From the NCBI GenBank assembly GCA_001577215.1, contig LSCC01000039.1, positions 1-6,831 of the forward strand: DNA of 6,831 nucleotides. The letters are read 5' to 3'. The notes under the pieces were generated by a model, which made no database searches, was not told the DNA's origin, and was given only the letters and a program-made list of their open reading frames with translations. The first letter of the stretch is position 1; each line of letters starts with the position of its first letter. Source of the stretch: Fidelibacterota bacterium TCS52 (GTDB taxonomy: Bacteria > Fidelibacterota > Fidelibacteria > Fidelibacterales > Fidelibacteraceae). A program made the translations under genes and the position numbers. Positions 1 to 5,769 of the stretch are shown one piece after another.

Positions 1-39
1 CAAATATAATTAATGTTTTTTATGTTTACAAATTAATTA

Positions 40-1104
40 TTATTGTTTCCTTTCATATTTATAATAAGCCGCACAACTTCCTTCAGATGATACCATACAA
101 GGTCCGATTGGATTTGATGGAGTGCAAGATTTCCCAAAAAGATGACATTCCGGTGGAATAATATTTCCTTTTAAAACATCACCACAACGACAACCACTTT
201 TATCTTCTTTGTATTCAATATTGATATTATATTTTTTCGCTGCATCGTAATCTGAATATTTTTTTCTGATCTTTAATTCTGATTTTGGTATTTCTCCAAT
301 TCCTCGCCAAATTCCATCATCGATCTCGAGAACTTCTTTCATTATTTCCTGAGTATGTTTATTTCCTTCGGGAGTTACAATTCTGCTATATTCATTTTCT
401 ATTTTAGCATCATTGTTCTCAACTTGTTGAATCAATCTATCCACACTCACAAGAATATCTGCCGGTTCAAAACCCGTAACCACTCCACCGATATTATATT
501 TTTCAGGAAGAAAATTATATGCATTTGAGCCTGTAACAACACTCACATGGCCGGGTAAAATAAAACCATTTAAATTTATATCATCAGCAGAAGCGAGTAA
601 TTCTAAAGCCGGTGGAACTACCTTTAGTGAAGTTAATACAGAATAATTTGTTATATTATTCTTATATGCTTCTTTGATTGTATATGCAATCCCCGGAATA
701 GTTGTTTCAAAACCAATTCCCACAAAAACTGTTTCCTTTTCTTGAGCGAGTTTTAAGGCATCCAAAGGAGAGTAAACTATTCTTACATCGAGTCCTTTTG
801 CTCTTGCTAATTCCAAAGAACCTCTTTCACCCGGAACTCTCATCAAATCGCCAAAGATGGCAATTGTAACATCTTTTAAATCTATAACAGAATCGATAAT
901 TGACATAGGTGTAACGCAGACAGGGCATCCCGGACCGGAGATCAATTTAATGTTGTCCGGTAAAAGATCACGAATTCCCCATTTCCCAATTGCCATTGTA
1001 TGTGAACCACAAACTTCCATCAAAGAAATTTGTCTTTTATTTCGTTTTAATTTTTCTACAATTTTTTTAATTAGCTTTGGATCTTGAAATTTTTTAATAT
1101 TCAT
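40..1104 (-). CDS. hypD: HypD, [NiFe]-hydrogenase maturation Fe-S protein
   Basis: HypD is the cytoplasmic iron-sulfur scaffold that, with HypC, assembles the Fe(CN)2CO unit of [NiFe] hydrogenase and reduces the cyanide precursor handed over by HypE. The 354-residue protein is full length. Visible family signatures are MEVCGSHT (Cys32), GPGCPVC (Cys60 and Cys63, the redox/iron-binding pair), GFETT at 131-135, GCRCGDVL (Cys305, Cys307), and a C-terminal cysteine cluster (Cys320, 327, 336, 344) in a stretch ending SSEGSCAAYYKY, the type that holds the [4Fe-4S] cluster. The ATG lies inside the end of hypC (11-nt overlap), with an AGGT Shine-Dalgarno core at 1113-1116, 8 nt upstream, so the two are translationally coupled. 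The 39 bases after the stop are AT-only-like sequence with no strong terminator, so transcription may continue into hypE outside the window. Identification is close to certain. Confidence 0.98.
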   Translation of the reverse strand: MNIKKFQDPKLIKKIVEKLKRNKRQISLMEVCGSHTMAIGKWGIRDLLPDNIKLISGPGCPVCVTPMSIIDSVIDLKDVTIAIFGDLMRVPGERGSLELARAKGLDVRIVYSPLDALKLAQEKETVFVGIGFETTIPGIAYTIKEAYKNNITNYSVLTSLKVVPPALELLASADDINLNGFILPGHVSVVTGSNAYNFLPEKYNIGGVVTGFEPADILVSVDRLIQQVENNDAKIENEYSRIVTPEGNKHTQEIMKEVLEIDDGIWRGIGEIPKSELKIRKKYSDYDAAKKYNINIEYKEDKSGCRCGDVLKGNIIPPECHLFGKSCTPSNPIGPCMVSSEGSCAAYYKYERKQ

Positions 1105-1324
1105 CGGGCATTACCTGATATGCTTCATTAATAGCATCAATTGTTTCAAGTGCGTCTTTTTCAGATATGATTTCAAGTCCGAATCCTGTATGAAGTAAAA
1201 TCCAATCTCCTACTTTTGCTTTTGGAATAAAGTCCAAACCAACTTCTTTTTTTACTCCGCCCATTTCCACAGTTCCCTTTTTTCCTTTTATGTCCACTAT
1301 TTTTGTCGGAATTGCTAAACACAT
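1094..1324 (-). CDS. hypC: HypC, hydrogenase maturation chaperone
   Basis: HypC is a small chaperone that binds HypD and shuttles the Fe(CN)2CO group to the hydrogenase large-subunit precursor. The protein is 76 residues, the usual family size, and begins MCLAIPTKIV. The essential Cys2, exposed after Met removal, is in place, as is the LLHTGFGLEII segment (His45) matching the conserved H-x-GF motif. A longer reading frame runs upstream to 1357, but the start at 1324 is chosen because it puts Cys at position 2 and has an AAGGGG ribosome-binding site 6 nt upstream. It overlaps hypD by 11 nt. It is the first gene after the rsgA-bearing segment, so it must be read either from a promoter in the 240-nt AT-rich stretch upstream or by readthrough from rsgA. 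Confidence 0.97.
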   Translation of the reverse strand: MCLAIPTKIVDIKGKKGTVEMGGVKKEVGLDFIPKAKVGDWILLHTGFGLEIISEKDALETIDAINEAYQVMPDEY

Positions 1325-1330
1325 ATTATA

Positions 1331-1336
1331 CCCCTT
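1331..1336 (-). promoter_or_regulatory. Ribosome-binding site of hypC
   Basis: The minus strand reads AAGGGG here, 6 nt before the ATG at 1324. It is a strong Shine-Dalgarno match and decides the start of hypC in favour of MCLAIP over the 11-residue-longer frame. A 7-nt AT-rich inverted repeat (CTAAAAT 1344-1350 / ATTTTAG 1359-1365) lies just upstream. It could be an operator or chance in AT-rich DNA. Confidence 0.8.
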
Positions 1337-1365
1337 AAATTTACTAAAATATAACATTATTTTAG

Positions 1366-1556
1366 CAAAAATGAAAATGTTTTTATATTATTCCAAATCC
1401 AAAGCAATCATATTTACAAGATATAATTGTTATTTTTTACAATATTTATACTATATTATTCTATTATTATTACAATTTGTATTATCTCATAGAGTTTATC
1501 GTAAAGTTTATAAAAATAATAAATATGATTTGTGAATTATTTTTGGTTATTTTGTA
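1366..1556. other. AT-rich intergenic stretch upstream of hypC
   Basis: About 190 bases of very AT-rich DNA between the hypC leader and the GC-rich repeat. I see no gene, no clear hairpin terminator and no convincing protein homology in either strand. It probably holds the promoter for hypCD if these genes are expressed independently of rsgA, but no -35/-10 pair stands out from the AT background. Confidence 0.5.
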
Positions 1557-1564
1557 TAATGGTT

Positions 1565-1730
1565 GCGACTATGTGAAGTTGGGCGGTCGGCGAAGCCGAT
1601 TGGCATGTATTTTTGCTTTTACAAAAATCGTGACAAAGCTCAATTTGGGTGGAGGCTGGCTTGTCCAGCCGGAACCGCATAGTCGCTGTTGTAGGCTGTT
1701 GCCACCCATCCTTGTATTTAACGCGCGCAT
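1565..1730 (-). repeat. GC-rich structured repeat, copy A (downstream of rsgA)
   Basis: This 166-bp island is about 51% GC within DNA near one-third GC. Read outward from rsgA on the minus strand it has a head ATGCGCGCGTT (1720-1730), then GGCAACAGCCTACAAC (1688-1703), then a body closed by the perfect 9-bp inverted repeat GCGACTATG (1565-1573) / CATAGTCGC (1678-1686). Inside the body are three local hairpins: TCGGC-GAA-GCCGA (1587-1599), ATTTTTG/CAAAAAT with a 6-nt loop (1609-1628) and GGCTGG-CTTGT-CCAGCC (1654-1670). TGGGTGG (1646-1652) can also pair with CCACCCA (1702-1708), linking head and body. The head motif recurs inverted on the other side of rsgA. The short frames through this region have no recognisable protein character. 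The mobility mechanism is unknown. A transcribed structured RNA is an alternative. Confidence 0.75.
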
Positions 1731-1753
1731 TTCTCATATACTTTTTGTTTTGC

Positions 1754-2818
1754 TCAAAAATCTCGTATAATTTTTTTGTAATTTTGTTTCATTTTCCCAA
1801 ACAATTTGTCCTTCTTCTTTTTCTCCAAGAATGACATCTCATAGAAATCAGATTCCTTTTTCAATTTGATAAAGTTGCTATATCTATCTTTATCAATTTC
1901 ACCATCCTTAACAGCTTTTAATATTGCGCATCCACTTTCGTGAGTATGAGAACAATCCTTAAAGCGACATTTGCTTGAATGAGATAATATATCATTAAAT
2001 GTTATTTCTAAACCAGCCTCTATTTCAAAATTGCCGAGTTCTCTCATTCCTGGATTATCAATAAATATGCTTCCTGAATTTAAACAGATCAATTGTCGTC
2101 TTACTGTCGTATGTCTTCCTCTTCCATCTTTTTCACGGATTTCATTTATTTTGAAAGCTTTATCATTAAGCAAAGCATTAAGTAAAGAAGTTTTACCAAC
2201 ACCAGATTTTCCAAGTAGACAATATGTTTTATATGGTATAAGCTTTTGTGATAACTTATCAGTACCTTTATCGATAGTATTACTAATAGTAATATACTGA
2301 GATTTTAATCGGGATAACTCACTCATTAAGAATTCAATTTGTTTTTCTGATAAAAGATCAATTTTACTAATAACGAGTATTGGTTCAATTTTGCTTTCGT
2401 TTAGCAAAACAAAATATCTATCAAGAAGATTAAAATTGATTTGATCTGCAGGCTGCATAACTAATCCGAAATCAATATTTGCAGCAATTAACTGAAACTC
2501 AATTCGTTTACCTGATTCTTTACGCTTTAATAAAGTACTACGCGGCAAAATAGAATGTATAATAGCAAAAGTGAAATTATCAAAAGCTTGAATTGTAACC
2601 CAATCGCCGACAGTCGGAAGGTCAATAGCGCTTTTTGTTTCAAACATAAATTTGCCTGTCAATTCAGCAATCATTTCATGAATACCATTGGACACCATGT
2701 AGCTATTTTTATTGACCTCAATGACTCTTGCTATAGATAATTCGTTTTTCATTAGCTCAGTTGATAAAGGCTGAATTTTTTCATTGAATCCCAATTTTCT
2801 TATATCTTTGCTTTCCAT
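1754..2818 (-). CDS. rsgA: RsgA (YjeQ/YloQ) ribosome small-subunit-dependent GTPase
   Basis: RsgA is a circularly permuted GTPase that binds the 30S subunit late in assembly and is stimulated by it. The 354-residue protein has an N-terminal OB-fold region (about 25-100, with PTVGDWV at 68-74). The GTPase motifs follow in permuted order: G4-like SKID (151-154), the P-loop GKSGVGKT (203-210), G2 in RGRHTTVRR (233-241) and G3 DNPGMREL (254-261). The C-terminal zinc site is Cys284-x4-Cys289-x-His291-x5-Cys297. The G4 motif has Ser where Asn/Thr is usual. The tail after 315 is rich in Lys. The N-terminal LGFNEKIQ type resembles, from memory, the second RsgA paralogue class rather than the primary copy. 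The ATG has an AAAAGGG ribosome-binding site 10 nt upstream. The gene sits alone between hypF and hypC and is closely bracketed (20 and 23 nt) by inverted ATGCGCGCGTT motifs, suggesting it arrived as a passenger. Confidence 0.95.
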   Translation of the reverse strand: MESKDIRKLGFNEKIQPLSTELMKNELSIARVIEVNKNSYMVSNGIHEMIAELTGKFMFETKSAIDLPTVGDWVTIQAFDNFTFAIIHSILPRSTLLKRKESGKRIEFQLIAANIDFGLVMQPADQINFNLLDRYFVLLNESKIEPILVISKIDLLSEKQIEFLMSELSRLKSQYITISNTIDKGTDKLSQKLIPYKTYCLLGKSGVGKTSLLNALLNDKAFKINEIREKDGRGRHTTVRRQLICLNSGSIFIDNPGMRELGNFEIEAGLEITFNDILSHSSKCRFKDCSHTHESGCAILKAVKDGEIDKDRYSNFIKLKKESDFYEMSFLEKKKKDKLFGKMKQNYKKIIRDF

Positions 2819-2828
2819 TTGATTTATA

Positions 2829-2835
2829 CCCTTTT
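2829..2835 (-). promoter_or_regulatory. Ribosome-binding site of rsgA
   Basis: The minus strand reads AAAAGGG here, ending 10 nt before the ATG at 2818. It lies between the start codon and the flanking ATGCGCGCGTT motif, so the whole translation signal is inside the interval bounded by the two inverted motifs. A weak sigma70-like pair further upstream inside repeat B (TTGCCG at 2875-2880 and TAAATT at 2852-2857, 17-nt spacing, 4/6 matches each) could provide a promoter, but I would not rely on it. Confidence 0.6.
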
Positions 2836-2838
2836 CTT

Positions 2839-2970
2839 ATGCGCGCGTTCTAATTTACTTTGCCTTTATCTGGACGGCAATTGCCTACAACGTATGTATC
2901 CCCGAACAAGTTCGTGGATATTCCATTTAGATTCAATAAAAGGTCGGGGATACTCCTGATTTGGGAGTAT
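2839..2970 (+). repeat. Structured repeat, copy B (upstream of rsgA), inverted to copy A
   Basis: Read outward from rsgA on the plus strand, this element begins with the same 11-mer ATGCGCGCGTT (2839-2849) as copy A. It then has GGCAATTGCCTACAAC (2876-2891), identical to copy A at 14 of 16 positions. The spacer between the two blocks differs from A in length and sequence. The body is a nest of palindromes. GTATCCCCGA (2896-2905) pairs with TCGGGGATAC (2944-2953). The segment 2897-2920 is a 24-nt palindrome with a single mismatched pair, using TATCC/GGATA and CGAAC/GTTCG. ATACTCC (2950-2956) pairs with GGAGTAT (2964-2970) around a 7-nt loop. These pairings compete, so only some can form at once. 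The bodies of A and B differ in sequence; only the heads are shared. Confidence 0.7.
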
Positions 2971-2996
2971 ATACGAACTTTTCCCATTTTGTGATA

Positions 2997-3173
2997 TTAA
3001 TCATTTCCTAACTCTAACTCGTCTAACGGGCTTTTGATTTTGTTTATTGCATTCTTTGAAACATGAGTATATCTCTCTGTTGTTTTTAAATTTTTGTGCC
3101 CGAGAAGATGTTGTACATATCCCAGATCAGTTCCTTGCTCAAGCAAATGTGTTGTAAAAGAATGTCTGGGCAT
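2997..3173 (-). pseudogene. Tyrosine recombinase/integrase C-terminal remnant
   Basis: A 58-codon open stretch, ATG at 3171-3173 and TAA at 2997-2999, matches only the end of the catalytic domain of XerC/XerD/IntI-type tyrosine recombinases. Visible residues are the box-II Arg in MPRHSFTTHLLEQGTDL (R3), the LLGHK motif (His26) and the nucleophile in TTERYTHV (Tyr35), followed by a KIKSPLD tail. The usual His three residues before the box-II Arg would be Asn. The N-terminal DNA-binding domain, box-I Arg and catalytic Lys are missing, and the frame closes with a stop 11 codons upstream (3207-3209). It is therefore a truncated remnant, although AGAAGG before the ATG could by chance allow translation. 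It lies 26 nt from the end of repeat B and 85 nt from the hypF stop, a position suggesting the wreck of the enzyme that moved this segment. It could equally be an independent decayed integrase. Confidence 0.85.
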
Positions 3174-3258
3174 ATTTCCTTCTATTTTGATAATATATTT
3201 ATATCTTTATCAACTATTAAAAATATAATAATAAGTAATTTAACTTGCAAGAATATTA

Positions 3259-5502
3259 TCAAGTTTTTAAATACTTACTATTCGCAACCATTACTTGTCC
3301 AACAGAAATTGATCCATCGTTTGAAGGTAATTCGGAAGGCAAATAAACAGTAAAATTATTTTTTGTTAATATATGATTCAAGTTTTCTACTATTATTTTA
3401 TTTTGCATCACTCCACCGGAAAGAACAACTTTTTTTATTTCGGATTTTTTTGATGCTTCTGTTACGGCATCTACCGTAAATTGAATGATTGTGTTATGGA
3501 ATGATTCTGCAATTTTTTTTGGAGAAATTCCATTATGGATATCTTTTGCAATTTCTTTTAATATCGATTGAATGTTTATCTTGTCATTTTGTATTTCATA
3601 AGAATATATTTTAGCATTTTTTATATTATTTTCATCACACAAGAATTGCAAAGCCATTGCCGATTGAGCTTCAAAGCTAATTTCAGGAAATAATCCTAAC
3701 ATTGTAGAGACACAATCAAATAAGCGCCCCATACTTGAAGTTTGGAAAACATTAAAATTATTTTCAATCTGTTTTGAAATAATCCTTTTTTCCATTTCGG
3801 AAATATTTTCTAGAAAATTCGTATCAATTCCAATTTTCTTTAAGTAAGCATAAGCGATTCGGATAGGTTTTTTAATTGCTGAATCGCCACCCGGCAAAGG
3901 CATATCATTAAGATGAAAAAGTCGTTGAAATTTGTTGAAATCAGCAGCCATTATTTCACCACCCCAAATTGCGCCATCAGTGCCATAACCTGTGCCGTCA
4001 TAGACAATTCCGATCACTGGTTCGGTAATATGATGTTCGGCCATTATTGCTGCAATATGAGCGTGATGATGTTGTACTTTGATGAGCGGAAGATCCTGTT
4101 TTTTTGCTAAACGCGTAGTAAAAAAATCTGGTTGAAGATCACAGGCGATTAATTTTGGCTTTATGTCAAACCATTTTTTATATTTTTCTAACATTTCAAA
4201 ATAGAAATCCATTGTATTTTTGGAGAATGAATTTCCAATATATGGTGAGAGGAAAAGTTGCTTGTTTTTTGTTAAAGAGAAGGTAATTTTTAGAGCTGCA
4301 CCCATTCCCAACGTCGGAATTGTATTTATTGGTAAATTAATTGGTGATGGAACAAAACCACGAGAGCGTCTCAATATCAAATTTTTATTTCTTGTTGGAA
4401 GAATCACGGAGTCGTCGGAACGATTTAAAATTGGACGATTATTTGTAAGAAAGTAGTCGCATATTTTTTGTAGTGATCTTTCATCTTTACTTATCGGATC
4501 GTTATTTATATTTCCGGAAGTCATCACGAGAAATGGTAATTCTTCATCAAATAGTAAAAAGTGTATTGGTGCATAAGGAATGAAAACACCGATATTTGGG
4601 TTGTTAGGAGCTACTAATTCCGAAAGCAAATTCTTCTTTTTTTTAAGAATTAGAATTGGTGATTCAGGTGATTTTAATAAATTAATGTTTTCTGCAGTAA
4701 TATCTACTAATTTAGAAAGGTTTTTTTCTTGAGTCATTATGGCGAATGGTTTATGCGGACGATCTTTCAATTTTCGTAATCGTTTTACAACCTTTGTATT
4801 TGTTGCATCACAAGCGAGATGAAATCCACTAATTCCCTTAATTGCAACAATCTTTCCATTTTTTAGTAATTCTATCGTTTCTTTTATTGGTTCATCTGTT
4901 TGTATTTTTTCAAGATTATTATTCAATAATTCAAATTTTGGCCCGCATTCCGGACATGCAATTGGTTGTGCATGAAACCTTCGATCAAGTGGATTTGTGT
5001 ATTCATTTTTACAATAATCGCACATTTTAAAATCTTTCATAGTTGTCATCGGTCTATCGTAAGGTGTATTTTCAATTATAGAAAATCGAGGTCCGCAATT
5101 TGTGCAATTGATAAAAGGGTAGAGATATCGTTTGTCAAATTTATCAAACATTTCTCTTACACAATCTTTACAAACCGCCAGATCAGGTGAAATCAATGTT
5201 GTGCCGATTTGCTGTGTACTTTTTTTAATTTTAAATTCAGTGAATTTTTGTTCAGGAATATTATCTACTTTGAAATATTTTATTTTTGACGCTGCAGGAT
5301 TATTATTTTGAAGTTGATACAGGAAAATATTTATTTTTTTTTCTTCGCCATTTACTGTAATTTCTACACCTGTTGAGGTGTTAAGAACATATCCTGATAA
5401 ATTAAGTTCAACAGCTTTCCTATAGACAAATGGGCGAAATCCTACACCCTGTACAATTCCGTTAATTTGTATTTCTTTTGTGATTAATTTATTTCTATTC
5501 AA
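3259..5502 (-). CDS. hypF: HypF carbamoyltransferase, hydrogenase maturation
   Basis: HypF uses carbamoyl phosphate and ATP to carbamoylate the C-terminal cysteine of HypE, supplying the precursor of the cyanide ligands of [NiFe] hydrogenase. The 747-residue protein is full length with all expected domains in order. An acylphosphatase domain (about 9-93) contains GIVQGVGFRPFVYR. Two zinc-finger repeats of C-x2-C-x18-C-x2-C spacing use Cys111/114/133/136 and Cys161/164/183/186. A YrdC-like domain spans about 205-390 and includes the KDRPHKPFAIM stretch. A Kae1-like domain follows (about 395-740) with VQHHHAH (476-482), YDGTGYGTDGAIWGGE (501-516), LSGGVMQN and SNDGSISVGQ. The start is TTG at 5500-5502. 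No in-frame ATG exists before residue 118, and the next upstream stop is only 5 codons away, so a start close to this one is required. The ribosome-binding site is weak. Downstream come the recombinase remnant and rsgA instead of the expected hypC. Confidence 0.98.
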   Translation of the reverse strand: MNRNKLITKEIQINGIVQGVGFRPFVYRKAVELNLSGYVLNTSTGVEITVNGEEKKINIFLYQLQNNNPAASKIKYFKVDNIPEQKFTEFKIKKSTQQIGTTLISPDLAVCKDCVREMFDKFDKRYLYPFINCTNCGPRFSIIENTPYDRPMTTMKDFKMCDYCKNEYTNPLDRRFHAQPIACPECGPKFELLNNNLEKIQTDEPIKETIELLKNGKIVAIKGISGFHLACDATNTKVVKRLRKLKDRPHKPFAIMTQEKNLSKLVDITAENINLLKSPESPILILKKKKNLLSELVAPNNPNIGVFIPYAPIHFLLFDEELPFLVMTSGNINNDPISKDERSLQKICDYFLTNNRPILNRSDDSVILPTRNKNLILRRSRGFVPSPINLPINTIPTLGMGAALKITFSLTKNKQLFLSPYIGNSFSKNTMDFYFEMLEKYKKWFDIKPKLIACDLQPDFFTTRLAKKQDLPLIKVQHHHAHIAAIMAEHHITEPVIGIVYDGTGYGTDGAIWGGEIMAADFNKFQRLFHLNDMPLPGGDSAIKKPIRIAYAYLKKIGIDTNFLENISEMEKRIISKQIENNFNVFQTSSMGRLFDCVSTMLGLFPEISFEAQSAMALQFLCDENNIKNAKIYSYEIQNDKINIQSILKEIAKDIHNGISPKKIAESFHNTIIQFTVDAVTEASKKSEIKKVVLSGGVMQNKIIVENLNHILTKNNFTVYLPSELPSNDGSISVGQVMVANSKYLKT

Positions 5503-5564
5503 ATTACTTATGTTATGTTATGTGGAATATATAAATTTTATCAATCATTTCATTTTTTATTTTG

Positions 5565-5578
5565 TGGGCTAAAGCCCA
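5565..5578. repeat. Short palindrome TGGGCTAAAGCCCA
   Basis: A 14-base perfect palindrome (TGGGCT around AA-centred symmetry) able to form a compact hairpin, flanked by T-rich DNA on the plus-strand left side. It is followed by TGTTGTAGG (5582-5590), which matches part of the head of repeat A. It resembles REP-type hairpins scattered between genes. A terminator role is possible but it lies before hypF on the minus strand, not after a gene end. Confidence 0.5.
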
Positions 5579-5602
5579 GGGTGTTGTAGGTTGTATTTTT
5601 CT

Positions 5603-5717
5603 TTCCACATCGTAAACGATGTGGTTAACATTAACATTAACATTTTTTTCTCTCCAGATTTTGGGCGATGTGGTTAACATTTTTTCATTCCACATCGTTT
5701 ATGATATAGTTAACATT
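5603..5717. repeat. REP-like hairpin cluster upstream of hypF
   Basis: Three related units lie side by side. Unit 1 is a perfect hairpin CCACATCG-TAAA-CGATGTGG (5605-5624) followed by three tandem TTAACA hexamers (5625-5642). Unit 2 keeps only the right arm: CGATGTGGTTAACAT at 5666-5680 is a 15-nt exact direct repeat of 5617-5631. Unit 3 (5688-5717) is a decayed copy with intact left arm TTCCACATCG and trailing GTTAACATT. The right arm of unit 2 can also pair with the left arm of unit 3 (5666-5673 with 5690-5697). The inverted 9-mer ATGTGGAAT at 5520-5528 may be a further fragment. The small frame across this region reflects the repeats, not a gene. The cluster falls in the hypF leader, so it may affect hypF expression. 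It is also typical of passive intergenic repeats. Confidence 0.8.
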
Positions 5718-5729
5718 TGTCTGTATCAG
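5701..5729 (-). promoter_or_regulatory. Weak candidate promoter for hypF
   Basis: On the minus strand CTGATA (5724-5729) and TATCAT (5701-5706) are 17 nt apart, matching the sigma70 consensus at 4/6 and 5/6 positions. If used, the transcript would carry the hairpin cluster in a leader of about 190 nt before hypF. The match is modest in AT-rich DNA, and a Bacteroidota-type sigma factor would use different elements. Confidence 0.2.
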
Positions 5730-5739
5730 GAGTGTGAGT

Positions 5740-5754
5740 TTAATACAATATTAA
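5740..5754 (-). terminator. Weak AT-rich hairpin after the dehydrogenase gene
   Basis: TTAATA-CAA-TATTAA forms a 6-bp stem with a 3-nt loop, 15 nt after the stop of the dehydrogenase gene on the minus strand. The stem is entirely A-T and no good U-tract follows, so it is at best a poor intrinsic terminator. Readthrough to hypF cannot be excluded. Confidence 0.2.
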
Positions 5755-5769
5755 TTCAATTTAGGATTG

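Larger units (their letters stand above)
1557..3206. mobile_element. Putative rsgA-bearing insertion between hypF and hypC
   Basis: This composite call rests on three things seen together. Two outward-facing inverted copies of one repeat head bracket a single unrelated gene. A truncated tyrosine recombinase abuts one end. The whole sits between hypF and hypC, genes normally close together and sharing one pathway. The GC of repeat A contrasts sharply with its surroundings. No target-site duplication or precise outer boundary could be defined, so the limits given are approximate. The alternative is an old intergenic region that collected several independent repeats. Confidence 0.4.

Noticed and set aside
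7..39. TAATTAAT (7-14) and ATTAATTA (32-39) inverted repeat after hypD as a terminator.
   Set aside because: The stem is all A-T with a 17-nt loop and no U-tract, indistinguishable from AT-rich background.
1578..1722. Possible integron attC site: GTTAAAT (1716-1722) and GCCCAAC (1578-1584) on the minus strand each fit one 7-base R-box consensus.
   Set aside because: They occur in the wrong order for one site (GTTRRRY first, RYYYAAC second). Repeat B has GTTCTAA at the matching place, which does not fit, and the 9-bp closing stem lacks the attC core. The repeats are not canonical attC.
1537..1737. A 66-codon open frame on the minus strand through repeat A.
   Set aside because: It lies wholly over the hairpin-rich repeat, its translation has no recognisable protein character, and no good ribosome-binding site was seen.
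3174..3258. Upstream remains of the recombinase between the fragment and hypF.
   Set aside because: All three minus-strand frames were read. Only an 11-codon extension without clear family similarity is open, and the rest is AT-rich with stops.
3282..3293. TCGCAACCATTA inside the hypF 3' end matches, inverted, TAATGGTTGCGA at 1557-1568 at the outer edge of repeat A, suggesting a target duplication.
   Set aside because: A 12-base match between two places in about 7 kb on both strands is expected by chance a few times, and the copies are inverted rather than direct.
5513..5695. A 60-codon open frame on the minus strand upstream of hypF.
   Set aside because: The residues, including a VNVNVN run, are the direct translation of the hairpin and TTAACA repeats.
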